Part shown: positions 1 to 9,103 of the stretch, one piece after another
Numbering within the stretch: position 1 is the stretch's first letter
Layout: each line of letters begins with the position of its first letter
Origin: Tumebacillus permanentifrigoris
GTDB lineage: Bacteria > Bacillota > Bacilli > Tumebacillales > Tumebacillaceae
Direction: 5' to 3'
Length of the DNA stretch: 64,000 nucleotides
NCBI RefSeq assembly: GCF_003148565.1
Contig: NZ_QGGL01000002.1
Span: 186,001 to 250,000 of the forward strand
Made by a program: the position numbers and the translations under genes
The notes under the pieces: generated by a model
Database searches by the model: none
The model's input: only the letters and a program-made list of their open reading frames with translations
Told to the model about the DNA's origin: nothing

Positions 1-1324
1 TGGTTGTGGCGATGCCGATGGCGGTGGAACAGAGGATGCCATGCAGGTTCCACGGGATCAGTGGCGAGACGACAACACCCGAATCCGCGAGGCTGCGGAC
101 GAGTATCTTGGGCGATACGCCGAGCCGGTCATAGGTCGGGCGCAGGGCTCGTCCAGGGACGATGATCGAGAGCGCTTGGTTGCACGCCACTCCTGCCATG
201 ATAATTGAAATGAGCAAGGTTGTAAAAATTAAATTTCGCGTGTCATGTATTTTCGTGAGCAATCCATCAAAGATCGCGCTCATCATCCCGCTGGATTCGA
301 GCACGCCAGTCAGTGCGCCGGCCATGAGGATCAACAACACTTGATGAAACATCGGCCAGATCCCGCCGCCATGCAGGACAGACTCCAGATCGTAACCAAA
401 CCAGACGGAGCCTAGCACGTCAGGGAGCGTCGCCTGCTGGGTCACCACGGCGAGCACAGCTCCGAACAGGATGCCCAGACTCAAATTGCGCAGGATCGGC
501 ATCCGCAACGCCGCCAACACGAGGACGAGCAGCGGCGGAAGCATCACATACCACGGGAGTTGGAAGTGCGTCGTGATCGTGCGCAACATCGGGCTGTTCA
601 GCGCGTCGGTCTCCTGTGGGCTGTTCGCAGACAGACCGTAGCCAAGCCAGCCGAATAGCACGATGCAGAGCAGGAACATCGGCAGTCCCGTCTGCCACAT
701 CGGTTTGTAATTGTCCTCGGCGCGCGTGCCGGTCATCGTGGCGACGAGGTGGAAGGAACCCGAGACGGGCGATGTGCGATCGCCGACCATCGCGCCGGAG
801 ATCAGCGCACCGCCGATCAACGCCGGGTCGATGCCATACACCACGCCCATGCCTGCGACGGCTGTGCCCATCGTCGACAGCGTGCCGACCGACGTGCCCA
901 AGACCATCGACGTGCCCGCCGCCAGCAGAAATGCTGTCACGACGAGGTAGGTGGGCTGGATGAGCTGCAACCCATAATAGATGAGCGCCGGGACGGTGCC
1001 CGACAGAAACCAAGCGGAGATCACACCCGCGATCATCAACAAGATCCCGATCACAAAAAACGTGTTCCGCGCCCCTTGGTAACTTCCGACTGCGACCAGC
1101 CGGCCCCCGCGACCATACGCCAAAGCCAGCACGACAGCCACCAGCCACCCGATCAACAACCCTGTATACAACGGCCAATGCAGCCAGAAAATCACACTCA
1201 ACAGACCTAGAATCGACACCGCAAATGGGATCAGCGCGACGGCGATCGGGATCGTTAGAGCAGACGCTGGCCCCGATTGCGCGTGCGGCGCAGGAGGGGC
1301 CTTTTTTTCAGGATCGCGACTCAT
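1..1324 (-). CDS. nhaC: NhaC-family Na+/H+ antiporter, 3' end outside window
   Basis: Translating the minus strand from the ATG at 1324 gives an open frame of about 441 codons that runs off the window start, so roughly the last 20-30 residues are missing. The protein is a polytopic membrane protein with the NhaC hallmark stretches GTSVGTLSTMGTA and SGAMVGDRTSPVSGSFHL, which in this family belong to the ion-translocating core. It should exchange external protons for cytoplasmic Na+ and so control Na+ and pH. The N-terminus (about 30 residues, Pro/Ala rich) is cytoplasmic. The ATG overlaps the stop of the upstream DUF502 gene (ATGA), so the two are co-transcribed and translationally coupled. 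Family call is firm; the exact substrate is inferred. Confidence 0.9.
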   Translation of the reverse strand, partial: MSRDPEKKAPPAPHAQSGPASALTIPIAVALIPFAVSILGLLSVIFWLHWPLYTGLLIGWLVAVVLALAYGRGGRLVAVGSYQGARNTFFVIGILLMIAGVISAWFLSGTVPALIYYGLQLIQPTYLVVTAFLLAAGTSMVLGTSVGTLSTMGTAVAGMGVVYGIDPALIGGALISGAMVGDRTSPVSGSFHLVATMTGTRAEDNYKPMWQTGLPMFLLCIVLFGWLGYGLSANSPQETDALNSPMLRTITTHFQLPWYVMLPPLLVLVLAALRMPILRNLSLGILFGAVLAVVTQQATLPDVLGSVWFGYDLESVLHGGGIWPMFHQVLLILMAGALTGVLESSGMMSAIFDGLLTKIHDTRNLIFTTLLISIIMAGVACNQALSIIVPGRALRPTYDRLGVSPKILVRSLADSGVVVSPLIPWNLHGILCSTAIGIATT

Positions 1325-1899
1325 GCTCCGGAGACACCCCCAGAGAGGATGAATCGCATCGCCTCTTCCGGTGTGATGTCGACGATTTCGATGTGTTCCT
1401 TCGGCACGAGGAACGTCACGCCCGCCACTTGGAACGTCTGCGGGACGTATACGGCGATATGCCCGCGCAACGGATCACCAAGCGCCTCCAAATTCTCTGT
1501 GGTCACGAATCCCAGCATCTTCATCGGGTTGTTTGGCAACGTGATCAGCGCCACTTGAGAGAACGACTTTCTCTCGCCAAAAATCGACCCGATCGTCTCT
1601 TTGATGATCGAGTACAACGACTTGACAAACGGGATCTTCTGTAGCATGCGTTCCATCCACTCGATCAAGCGCACAGAGAACCAATACGTGGTCAACCAGC
1701 CGACCAACGTGATCAATACGATCGTCACCAGAATTCCCAAGCCCGGCACATACAGGCCATCGCCTAATTCCTTGCGCAACGTCTTGCCGAGCAAGCTATC
1801 CAAAAACTCAAATACCTGCACCACCACATAGATGACCAGCCCAATCGGGACGATCGTCAAGATTCCGTTCACAAAAAACTTCACCAAACTTTTCAACAT
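1321..1899 (-). CDS. DUF502 family membrane protein
   Basis: A 192-residue protein with two N-terminal membrane segments (around residues 8-28 and 53-75) followed by a soluble domain containing GERKSFSQVALITLPNNP and FLVPKEHIEIVDITPEEAM, the pattern of the DUF502 family. The function is unknown; the family is widespread and membrane-bound. The start at 1899 is chosen because AGGAGGA lies 7-13 bases upstream; an in-frame extension upstream has no ribosome-binding site and overlaps the divergent transglycosylase gene. It is the first gene of a two-gene operon with the NhaC antiporter, so a role linked to ion or envelope homeostasis is possible but only an inference. Confidence 0.85.
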   Translation of the reverse strand: MLKSLVKFFVNGILTIVPIGLVIYVVVQVFEFLDSLLGKTLRKELGDGLYVPGLGILVTIVLITLVGWLTTYWFSVRLIEWMERMLQKIPFVKSLYSIIKETIGSIFGERKSFSQVALITLPNNPMKMLGFVTTENLEALGDPLRGHIAVYVPQTFQVAGVTFLVPKEHIEIVDITPEEAMRFILSGGVSGA

Positions 1900-1987
1900 G
1901 TAACGATCTCCTCCTTTTCTCCAGTTTACCGTTCTCCGAAATTCGAGTAAACTAGAGTCGACACTTACGAGAACAAAGAGGTGGATT

Positions 1988-2626
1988 ATGGACGTCAAAA
2001 TGCTCGCCACGATGATGCGGACACAGATGTACACCAATACGCTGTCCGGATCGTCTGACAACAGCGGCGATGACAGCGACTTTTCGGCGCTCTTGAGTGC
2101 CGTCATGGCGCAAACCACGCAGACGGCGACGATCGCACAGCAGAAGCTCTCCGGATCTCCAACCACGGCGAGTGCAACCGCCAACACGCGTCTCGCCAGC
2201 CTGCTCGCGCCATCGTCCCGTCAGACTCCATCTATGATGTATAAGCTCGGTGCATCCGGTTATGACGACCTGATCGAGCAAACCGCCGCTCGATATGGCG
2301 TTGACCCTTCCTTGATCAAGGCAGTCGTGCACCACGAATCGGGCGGCAACGCCTACGCCACCTCCAAAGTCGGAGCAGGCGGCCTGATGCAATTGATGCC
2401 CGCCACGGCGAAGGGCCTCGGCGTCACCAACGTCTACGATGCTGCCCAGAACGTCGACGGTGGCACACGCTACCTCAAGCAATTGCTCGACCGTTACGAC
2501 GGCAACACCTCGATGGCCTTGGCTGCCTACAACGCAGGCCCTGGCAACGTCGACCGCTACGGCGGCATCCCGCCGTTTGGTGAGACACAGCGCTATGTGA
2601 AAAACATCCTCGCTTCCCTCGCGTAA
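1988..2626 (+). CDS. Lytic transglycosylase domain protein (SLT/Slt70 type)
   Basis: A 212-residue protein whose C-terminal 115 residues form a GH23 (SLT) domain: [10 protein letters not shown] carries the catalytic Glu, and [21 protein letters not shown] and [17 protein letters not shown] are the usual conserved blocks. It should cleave the MurNAc-GlcNAc bond of peptidoglycan to leave 1,6-anhydro-MurNAc. The first 90 residues are Ser/Thr/Ala rich with no clear signal peptide, as in several Bacillus YjbJ-like proteins. The start follows AGAGGTGG. Transcribed divergently from the DUF502 gene and closed by a strong terminator. Confidence 0.9.
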   Translation: MDVKMLATMMRTQMYTNTLSGSSDNSGDDSDFSALLSAVMAQTTQTATIAQQKLSGSPTTASATANTRLASLLAPSSRQTPSMMYKLGASGYDDLIEQTAARYGVDPSLIKAVVHHESGGNAYATSKVGAGGLMQLMPATAKGLGVTNVYDAAQNVDGGTRYLKQLLDRYDGNTSMALAAYNAGPGNVDRYGGIPPFGETQRYVKNILASLA

Positions 2627-2631
2627 TCTGC

Positions 2632-2668
2632 AAAAGACCCGCATGGCCACGACCAGCGGGTCTTTTTT
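2632..2668 (+). terminator. Rho-independent terminator after the transglycosylase gene
   Basis: Inverted repeat with arms AAAAGACCCGC and GCGGGTCTTTT ending in a run of six T, directly after the stop codon at 2626. Confidence 0.85.
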
Positions 2669-2699
2669 CAATTGGGCTCAGGATATGGACTCTTGTCCC

Positions 2700-2729
2700 T
2701 TGCCAAATGCCCGCCCGCTGCATGTACTA
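2700..2729 (+). promoter_or_regulatory. Promoter-like element shared with the second YjcZ gene
   Basis: TTGCCAA, 14 bases, then CATGTACTA. The same arrangement (TGCCAA, 13 bases, CATACGAT, with the shared context CCGCTGCAT) lies 49 bases before the other YjcZ gene at 16455; here it is 55 bases before the start. It could be a sporulation sigma promoter (CAT-type -10) or a weak SigA promoter; I cannot decide which. Confidence 0.4.
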
Positions 2730-2775
2730 GGGTGTCAAGTGCAACACACGAAAACACGTCGAGGAGGAATTCGTA

Positions 2776-2922
2776 ATGAACCAACCCGTTGGCGGTTACG
2801 GTATGGGTGCTTTTGGTGGGTACACTCGTTGGGCGGTCGTCTTCCTGATCATCTTTGTCCTGTTCTTCCTGCTCGTTCCGGGCTTTGTCGGAGGTCAGCA
2901 ATCCGGTGGCTGCGGCTGCTAA
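2776..2922 (+). CDS. YjcZ family sporulation miniprotein
   Basis: A 48-residue protein, MNQPVGGYGMGAFGGYTRWA at the start, then one hydrophobic helix (VVFLIIFVLFFLLVPGF) and a Gly/Cys tail ending GGCGC. The Gly-Tyr rich head followed by a single membrane helix is the signature of the YjcZ/YhbN-like sporulation proteins of Bacillales. It is probably expressed in the developing spore or its coat; the molecular role is unknown. The ribosome-binding site is GAGGAGGAATTCGTA. A paralogue sits at 16455 with an almost identical core (GGFTRWAIVFLIIFVLFILLVP). Confidence 0.85.
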   Translation: MNQPVGGYGMGAFGGYTRWAVVFLIIFVLFFLLVPGFVGGQQSGGCGC

Positions 2923-2930
2923 TGCATGAA

Positions 2931-2967
2931 AAAAAAGCCCGTCTCCTTCGCGGAGGCGGGCTTTTTT
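2931..2967. terminator. Bidirectional terminator between YjcZ and cax
   Basis: A run of A, arms GCCCGTCTCC and GGAGGCGGGC around TTCGC, then a run of T. The symmetrical A/T flanks let it serve the plus-strand YjcZ gene and the minus-strand exchanger gene, which converge here. Confidence 0.85.
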
Positions 2968-2971
2968 GCGC

Positions 2972-4015
2972 TTACAGGAAGTAGAAGCCGATGCCGATGA
3001 TCAGATAGGCACCCAGCGCCATCGCCCCTTCCAGCCAATTCGATTCCCCATCTTGGGCGAGGAAGTTGATCAGCAGGACGGAGAGCACCATCGCACCGAG
3101 TTCCGGCCAGGAGAACACCAGCGACATCGGGTTGCCAAACGCCAGAGACGCAAACACCAGCAGCGGCGTCACGAACATCGCAATCTGCAACGAAGACCCG
3201 ACAGCGATCTCCAGTGCGACGTCCATCTTGTTGCGCATCGCCATCAGGATCGCGGAGCTGTGCTCAGCCGCGTTCCCGATGATCGCGACGATGATCACCC
3301 CGATGAACACTTCCGACCAACCAAGCTCTTCGGAGACTTTCGAGATCGAGTGTACGAGCAACTCGGACTCATACGCGACCGCACCGGTGGCGAGGGCGAG
3401 GATGAGCAGGGCTTTTTTCATGCTCCACTCCGCTTCCTCCTCCTCAAGATCCTCCGTGTAGTTGAACAGGTTGCGGTGCGTGTACAGTGAGAAAAACAGG
3501 CCCAACAAGTAGAGCAACAGCACGACGACGGAGACGCCGATCGACATCGAGTTGGAGATCTGCGGGTTGGTCGCCGTGAAGATCGCCGGGATCACCAACG
3601 CAATCACGACCCCGAGCAACATCATCGCCGAGTTGGTGCCGGCGATCGTGCGATTAAACTTCTGCTGCGGGAACTTGATCCCGCCGACGAGGAAGCTCAA
3701 ACCCGCGACGAGCAGCAGGTTCCCGATGATCGAACCGGTCAACGAAGCCTGAACGACGCCGATCAAGCCTTGCTTGAGGGCGAACAGCGCGATGATCAAC
3801 TCGACCGCGTTGCCAAAGGTTGCGTTCATCAGCCCGCCGATTTTCGGTCCGCTGTGAATGGCAATCGACTCTGTAGCACGGCCCATCACCCCGGCCAGCG
3901 GGATGATCGCTGCACAGGCGATGGCGAATTGCGCCACCTCGCTCCAGTGCAGGAGATTGCCCACCACGCTTAACGGAAGCGTAATCAACAACAGGATCAT
4001 AAGCAAACGTTGCAT
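2972..4015 (-). CDS. cax: Calcium/proton exchanger (CaCA family, YfkE/ChaA-like)
   Basis: A 347-residue polytopic membrane protein with two inverted alpha-repeat motifs: [16 protein letters not shown] near residue 60 and [19 protein letters not shown] near residue 235. These are the CaCA repeats whose Glu residues bind Ca2+. A Glu-rich loop (LEEEEAEWS) joins the two halves, as in Cax proteins. It should export Ca2+ in exchange for protons. The ATG at 4015 has AGAGAGGAG upstream; an upstream in-frame extension of 14 codons lacks a site. It is a single-gene unit. Confidence 0.92.
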   Translation of the reverse strand: MQRLLMILLLITLPLSVVGNLLHWSEVAQFAIACAAIIPLAGVMGRATESIAIHSGPKIGGLMNATFGNAVELIIALFALKQGLIGVVQASLTGSIIGNLLLVAGLSFLVGGIKFPQQKFNRTIAGTNSAMMLLGVVIALVIPAIFTATNPQISNSMSIGVSVVVLLLYLLGLFFSLYTHRNLFNYTEDLEEEEAEWSMKKALLILALATGAVAYESELLVHSISKVSEELGWSEVFIGVIIVAIIGNAAEHSSAILMAMRNKMDVALEIAVGSSLQIAMFVTPLLVFASLAFGNPMSLVFSWPELGAMVLSVLLINFLAQDGESNWLEGAMALGAYLIIGIGFYFL

Positions 4016-4120
4016 ATGAAAAACTCCTCTCTTTCCATCCACCTTTGAATGTACCAAAATGAGGACACAACATGCAAGTTGAAACAGCTTCCCGATATTC
4101 TAAGCATTTATATATAGAAA

Positions 4121-4149
4121 TTTACTTCCCACAGCTTTACGTATATACT
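4121..4149 (+). promoter_or_regulatory. SigA-type promoter of the SufR-like regulator
   Basis: TTTACT, a 17-base spacer and TATACT, ending 35 bases before the start codon at 4184. Confidence 0.55.
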
Positions 4150-4183
4150 GATAGTACCGAAAACAACGGAAGGGGGATCGCAA

Positions 4184-4825
4184 ATGGCCAACCAAGAAAC
4201 GAGTACCCGCCGCTTGATCATCACGCTGTTACGCACAGAGGGATCGATGAGCGCAGGCGATCTCGCCGAGCGGATTGGAATTACTGAGATGGCAATTCGG
4301 CGTCACATCGCCACCTTGGAACGCGACGATCTGATCTACCCGACGACCGTGCGCCAACCGATGGGCCGCCCAGCGAAAGTCTACGGGCTGACCGAGGAAG
4401 CGGATGAACTTTTCCCTAAAAACTATCATACCCTGACCCTCGACCTCTTAGAAGACATCGCCAAAGTTGATGGGTCGGAGAAAATTAAGCAACTGTTCGA
4501 TCAGCGCGAGGAACGACTGGTGCAGAACTACACCGAGATGCTCGCAGGCAAGTCCTTGGAGGAAAAAGTGGCGATCCTCGCCGACATCCAAAACCGCAAG
4601 GGCTACCTCTCGAAGTGGGAGCACAAACCAGATGGAAACTATGAGATCGTGGAGTTCAACTGCCCGATCGCCCAAGTCTCTAAGCTCTACCCGCAGACCT
4701 GCTCCTGTGAAACCAACGTGTTCCGCCGCGTGCTCGGCACGGATGTCGACCGTTCCGAATGCCTCGCCGAGGGCGGCTCCTGCTGTGTATTCAAGATCTC
4801 TGGCAATTTGAATATCGAAGCCTAA
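4184..4825 (+). CDS. SufR-like winged-helix regulator with a cysteine-rich sensor domain
   Basis: A 213-residue regulator. Residues 7-70 form a winged helix (LLRTEGSMSAGDLAERIGIT, then MAIRRHIATLERDDLI) of the ArsR/DeoR-like kind. The C-terminal half has six cysteines (C160, C173, C175, C193, C200, C201) in FNCPIAQV, TCSCETN, SECLAEGGSCC. The C-X12-C spacing and a further pair about 27 residues later resemble SufR, a [4Fe-4S]-sensing repressor of Fe-S assembly genes in cyanobacteria and actinobacteria. It is transcribed alone from its own promoter and is not next to the isc-like operon at 34.5-36.7 kb. Fe-S sensing is inferred from the cysteines. Confidence 0.8.
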   Translation: MANQETSTRRLIITLLRTEGSMSAGDLAERIGITEMAIRRHIATLERDDLIYPTTVRQPMGRPAKVYGLTEEADELFPKNYHTLTLDLLEDIAKVDGSEKIKQLFDQREERLVQNYTEMLAGKSLEEKVAILADIQNRKGYLSKWEHKPDGNYEIVEFNCPIAQVSKLYPQTCSCETNVFRRVLGTDVDRSECLAEGGSCCVFKISGNLNIEA

Positions 4826-4869
4826 CCATACACCCCCGCCCAGATGCGCCCTGCTTAGGGGCGCATTCC

Positions 4870-5145
4870 TCATGTCTGCTCAACATCCGCATGCGGCAAC
4901 AGGCAGATTGTCGCGATCAAGTCCTCTTTTTGCTGGCGTTTCATCCGCTTGACGGCCAATTCCCTGCGCAGCGCACTCGATCTGTCGAGTTGCAGTTCCA
5001 CATACCGCAAGATCAGCGGCGACCGTCCCCGCGTGTACTTCGCACCCTTGCCTATGCGGTGCTCGCGCAGACGCTTCTGCAGATCGGTCGTGATTCCCGC
5101 GTACAGCGAGCCGTCCTTGCATTCTAGTAGATACACGTAGACCAT
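4870..5145 (-). CDS. GIY-YIG domain protein
   Basis: A 91-residue single-domain GIY-YIG nuclease-fold protein: VYVYLLECKDGSLYAGITTD holds the two sheet motifs (here YVY and YAG) and LQKRLREHRIGKGAKYTRGR the conserved Arg and downstream helix. Small stand-alone members of this UPF0213/YazA-like family are common in Firmicutes; a structure-specific nuclease role in repair is assumed but unproven. The second ATG (5145) is preferred because GAGG sits 8 bases upstream; the ATG at 5151 is too close to it. Confidence 0.88.
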   Translation of the reverse strand: MVYVYLLECKDGSLYAGITTDLQKRLREHRIGKGAKYTRGRSPLILRYVELQLDRSSALRRELAVKRMKRQQKEDLIATICLLPHADVEQT

Positions 5146-5219
5146 ACACATTACCTCATGTGGTTTGTTTTCGAAATACTTGTGAAATTACGTCATAACG
5201 CCATAAAGGATTGATGCAC

Positions 5220-6980
5220 ATGAAAAATTTCATCACGCTCAAGGAATTCCTGATCGCTCACAAAAAGGAATACTTGCTCGGGATCTTTTGGGTCTTTTTT
5301 GTCGATCTGATCGGCTTGATCACCCCGAAGATCATCGGGTCCTTCACCGACCGCTTGTCAGCTGGAACGCTGGACCATGCGGGCATCTGGAAGTACGCCG
5401 GCATCATCCTCGGCGTCGCCGCCCTCACCGGTGTCTCCCGCTACTTCTGGCGGGTTTACATCATGGGCACCGCCCGCACCTCCGAAGTCTACCTGCGCGA
5501 CAAGCTCTACTCGCACCTGCAGACGCTGTCCCCGAACTTTTTCAACTATAACAAAACAGGCGACCTGATGGCACATGCGACCAATGACCTCAACGCGATC
5601 CGCATGGCGCTAGGACCTGGTTTCCTGTCGTTCATCGACCCGATGTTCGTCCTGACGTTCACGTTGTTCATGATGATCTACACCGTCGGCTGGCAACTTA
5701 CGCTCCTGTCACTGGCTCCGATGCCGCTGCTGATCCTGATCTCACGGATGTTCGGCAAGGTCATCCACAAGCGATTCAGCGAAGTCCAAGAATCGTTCGG
5801 CTCGCTCTCCGATCGCGTCAATGAAAGTTTCGCCGGCGCACGCGTTGTGAAAACCTTCGTCCAGGAAGACGCGGAGATCCAGAAATTCACGTCAATCAAC
5901 CAAGTAAACTTCCAACGCAACCTCAAGTTGGCACGCGTCAACGGGATCTACAACCCGCTGGTCATGCTGGTCTCGACCTTCTCGTTCCTGATTGCACTGT
6001 CCTATGGTGGCATCCTCGTCGTGCGCGGCTCGATCACGCTCGGGGAATTCATCTCGTTCAATACCTACTTAGCGCTGATGACGTGGCCGATGATGGCAAT
6101 TGGTCAAGTCATCAACATTTGGCAACGCGCTTCTGCTTCGATGGAACGGATCAACATCATCATGAACACCAAGCCGGAGATCATCGACGGGCCGCAGGTC
6201 CGCGCTGACAAAACCGACCTCGAAGGCTCGATTGAACTGCGCAACCTGACCTTCACCTACCCTGGCACCGACCGTCCTGTGCTCAAGCAACTCAACGTCA
6301 CGATCCCTGCTGGCAAAAAAGTCGCCATCATCGGACGAACCGGCTCCGGCAAAACCACGCTGCTCAGCCTGTTGCTGCGCATGTACAACGCACCGGAGGG
6401 CCAACTCCTGATCGACGGCATCGACATCCACCAGATTCCGCTGGAAACCTTGCGCGAGAACATCGGCTATGTCCCACAAGAGAACTTCCTGTTCTCGAAG
6501 TCAATCCGCGACAACATCGGATTCTCCGGGCGCGGCAGCTACAGCCAAGCTCAGATCGAAGCTGCGGCGACGCTCGCCCAAGTGCACGGCAACATCCTAG
6601 ACTTCACCGATGGCTACGATACCATGCTCGGCGAGCGCGGTGTCACCCTCTCCGGCGGGCAAAAACAGCGCGTCTCCATCGCGCGCGCTGTGATCAAAAA
6701 CCCGAAAGTCCTCATCCTCGACGACAGCCTCTCTGCCGTTGACACGCATACGGAGGAGGAGATCCTGCGCGGGTTGAAAGAGATCATGCAAGGACGTACC
6801 TCGCTGATCATCGCACACCGCATCTCCACGATCAAGGACGCCGACGAAATTCTCATCCTCGACGATGGCGAGATCATCGAGCGCGGCACACATGAAGAAT
6901 TGCTCACCAACACCGGACTCTACTACGAACTCTACCAGAAGCAACTGCTTGAAGAGCAGATCGCTTCCACGAACGACTGA
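5220..6980 (+). CDS. ABC exporter half-transporter with degenerate Walker B (BmrC/YheI-like)
   Basis: A 586-residue half-transporter: six membrane helices in the first 300 residues and a nucleotide-binding domain with Walker A GRTGSGKTT, Q-loop VPQENF, signature LSGGQKQR, Walker B VLILDDSLSAVD and switch His AHR. The residue after the Walker B Asp is Asp instead of the catalytic Glu. In heterodimeric exporters one subunit carries such a degenerate site, and the partner supplies the active one. The next gene, 13 bases downstream, is the longer partner, the size pairing known for B. subtilis YheI/YheH (BmrCD multidrug exporter). The ATG at 5220 is favoured by AAAGGA nine bases upstream; TTG 5211 and ATG 5214 lie too close. 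Confidence 0.9.
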   Translation: MKNFITLKEFLIAHKKEYLLGIFWVFFVDLIGLITPKIIGSFTDRLSAGTLDHAGIWKYAGIILGVAALTGVSRYFWRVYIMGTARTSEVYLRDKLYSHLQTLSPNFFNYNKTGDLMAHATNDLNAIRMALGPGFLSFIDPMFVLTFTLFMMIYTVGWQLTLLSLAPMPLLILISRMFGKVIHKRFSEVQESFGSLSDRVNESFAGARVVKTFVQEDAEIQKFTSINQVNFQRNLKLARVNGIYNPLVMLVSTFSFLIALSYGGILVVRGSITLGEFISFNTYLALMTWPMMAIGQVINIWQRASASMERINIIMNTKPEIIDGPQVRADKTDLEGSIELRNLTFTYPGTDRPVLKQLNVTIPAGKKVAIIGRTGSGKTTLLSLLLRMYNAPEGQLLIDGIDIHQIPLETLRENIGYVPQENFLFSKSIRDNIGFSGRGSYSQAQIEAAATLAQVHGNILDFTDGYDTMLGERGVTLSGGQKQRVSIARAVIKNPKVLILDDSLSAVDTHTEEEILRGLKEIMQGRTSLIIAHRISTIKDADEILILDDGEIIERGTHEELLTNTGLYYELYQKQLLEEQIASTND

Positions 6981-6993
6981 AAGGGGTGGGAGC

Positions 6994-9030
6994 ATGGCGA
7001 ACATCCATGAAGAAGAGAAGTTAGAGAAAAGTTACGACAGCACGTTAATGGGCCGCCTCCTCGCCTATGTCAAACCATTTTGGAAATGGGTAGCGCTCTC
7101 CATCGTCCTGCTCTTGATCATCACGGTCGCGGACCTTGCACGCCCGTATCTGATCAAGATCGCCATCGATGACCACATGAATGTATTTGACACAAGCTAT
7201 GTGGCGGTGCAAAGCAACGAATTGCCCGATGCGCAACACTACAGCTACGGAAACCTGACGATGGTGCGCGAGTCTGCTTTTGACGGTGCTGTACCCGCAG
7301 GTCGAGAACGCTACCAGATCCAGCGTGAAGGCGATACCTACGCGATGATCACCACCGCCGCTGATGGCAAAGTCTCCACCGCTTCGATGCCGGAGGAAGC
7401 GGTCAACCGCTACAAAGACACCGAGACCAACGCCCTGCTCAAGATCGGCGGCATCTACCTCGCGCTGATAGTGACCAGTTTCGTCTTGAACTACACACAG
7501 ACCCTGATCCTGCAATGGACGGGGCAACGCATCATCTACAACATCCGCCACCAATTGTTCTCGCACTTGCAACGCTTGGCGATCGCCTTCTTCGACAACA
7601 ACCCGGTCGGTCGCCTCGTCACGCGGGTGATGAACGATACCGAGGCGCTGAACGAGATGTACTCGAACATGATGGTCACGCTGTTCAAGGACGTGTTCAT
7701 CATCATCGGAATCATCATCATCATGTTCCAAGCGAACACCGAGATGGCCTGGATTTCTCTGATCTGCCTGCCGCTGGTGATCATCGCGACACAAGTCTAC
7801 CGCGTGTACGCTCGCACCGCTTTCCGCGATACTCGCGTGAAACTAGCGAGCATCAACGCCACGCTCGCGGAAAACATCGCCGGGATGCGCGTGATCCAGA
7901 TCTTCCGCCGTGAGAAGCAGATGCACGACGAGTTCGAAGCCACCAACCAAGAGTACTTCCGCGCTTCTTGGCGCGAGTTGATGACTTTCGCCCTGTTCCG
8001 CCCGACGATGGAGTTCACGTCGTCGATGGCGCTGGCGATCGTCATCTGGTATGGCGGCGGCAAAGTGCTGGATACGACGATTCAGATCGGTGTGCTGTAC
8101 ATGTTCATCTCCTACATCCAACAGTTCTTCCAACCGATCAATGACCTGACCGACAAATACAACATCCTGCAATCGGCGATGGCATCCTCTGAGCGCCTGT
8201 TCCAACTGCTCGACACAGAGGATGCGATTCAGAACCCGGTAAACCCACAGCCTTTGAAAAAAGTCACAGGCCGCGTCGAGTTCCGCAACGTCTGGTTCGC
8301 CTACAAAGGCGAGGAATGGGTGCTCCGCGATGTTTCCTTCACCATCGAACCCGGCCAGACGGTCGCGTTCGTCGGGGCGACCGGAGCCGGGAAAAGTTCG
8401 ATCCTGAACCTGATCTCCCGCTTCTACGACATCCAAAAAGGCGAAATCCTCATCGACGGCGTGAACATCAAGGACTGCACCAAGGAAGACCTGCGCCGCG
8501 CGATTGGTGTCGTGTTGCAAGATGTGTTCCTGTTCACAGGTACGATCCGCGACAACATCCGGCTGGCGGAGATGTCGATCAGCGATCAGCGCATCGAGGA
8601 GTCGATCAAATTCGTCAACGCGGACACCTTCATCAACCGATTGCCCGGGAAATTGGAGGAGCCCGTCGTCGAACGCGGCACTACGCTCTCCGCAGGACAG
8701 CGACAGTTGATCGCCTTCGCCCGCGCGCTGGCGTTTGACCCGGCGATCTTGGTCTTGGATGAAGCAACCTCGAACATCGACACAGAGACGGAGAGCCTGA
8801 TCCAAGATGCGCTGGTGAAACTCACCCGCGACCGCACCACGATCGTGGTTGCGCATCGACTCTCCACGATCCAACACGCCAACAAGATCATCGTCATGCA
8901 CAAAGGCCGCGTCCGCGAGATGGGCACACACCAAGAGCTCCTCACACAGGGCGGCATGTACTACAACCTCTACCAACTGCAATACAAGGAAGAGTTCCAG
9001 CACGAAGCTGCGGCCACCTCGCAAGCGTAG
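6994..9030 (+). CDS. ABC exporter half-transporter, catalytic partner (BmrD/YheH-like)
   Basis: A 678-residue half-transporter paired with the preceding gene. The transmembrane domain has an extra soluble segment of about 90 residues between the first two helices (roughly residues 60-150), also a feature of YheH-type proteins. The nucleotide-binding domain has Walker A GATGAGKSS, Q-loop VLQDVF, the variant signature LSAGQRQL and canonical Walker B ILVLDEATSNID, with catalytic Glu. Together the pair should form a heterodimeric drug or lipid exporter in the cytoplasmic membrane. The start at 6994 follows AAAGGGGTGGGAGC; an open frame extends further upstream inside the previous gene without support. 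Transcription ends at a strong terminator. Confidence 0.9.
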   Translation: MANIHEEEKLEKSYDSTLMGRLLAYVKPFWKWVALSIVLLLIITVADLARPYLIKIAIDDHMNVFDTSYVAVQSNELPDAQHYSYGNLTMVRESAFDGAVPAGRERYQIQREGDTYAMITTAADGKVSTASMPEEAVNRYKDTETNALLKIGGIYLALIVTSFVLNYTQTLILQWTGQRIIYNIRHQLFSHLQRLAIAFFDNNPVGRLVTRVMNDTEALNEMYSNMMVTLFKDVFIIIGIIIIMFQANTEMAWISLICLPLVIIATQVYRVYARTAFRDTRVKLASINATLAENIAGMRVIQIFRREKQMHDEFEATNQEYFRASWRELMTFALFRPTMEFTSSMALAIVIWYGGGKVLDTTIQIGVLYMFISYIQQFFQPINDLTDKYNILQSAMASSERLFQLLDTEDAIQNPVNPQPLKKVTGRVEFRNVWFAYKGEEWVLRDVSFTIEPGQTVAFVGATGAGKSSILNLISRFYDIQKGEILIDGVNIKDCTKEDLRRAIGVVLQDVFLFTGTIRDNIRLAEMSISDQRIEESIKFVNADTFINRLPGKLEEPVVERGTTLSAGQRQLIAFARALAFDPAILVLDEATSNIDTETESLIQDALVKLTRDRTTIVVAHRLSTIQHANKIIVMHKGRVREMGTHQELLTQGGMYYNLYQLQYKEEFQHEAAATSQA

Positions 9031-9031
9031 C

Positions 9032-9069
9032 AAAAAGACCACTCCAAGCAACGCGGAGTGGTCTTTTTT
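9032..9069 (+). terminator. Terminator after the ABC exporter pair
   Basis: Arms AGACCACTCC and GGAGTGGTCT flanked by A and T runs; its symmetry may also serve the convergent DUF2238 gene. Confidence 0.85.
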
Positions 9070-9103
9070 TCATGCAACCGCACGTTCAGGGGAAGCCTCC
9101 GTG

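Noticed and set aside
420-1178. A 252-codon minus-strand open frame inside nhaC
   Set aside because: It is a different frame of the true NhaC sequence, which reads through this region with full family motifs.
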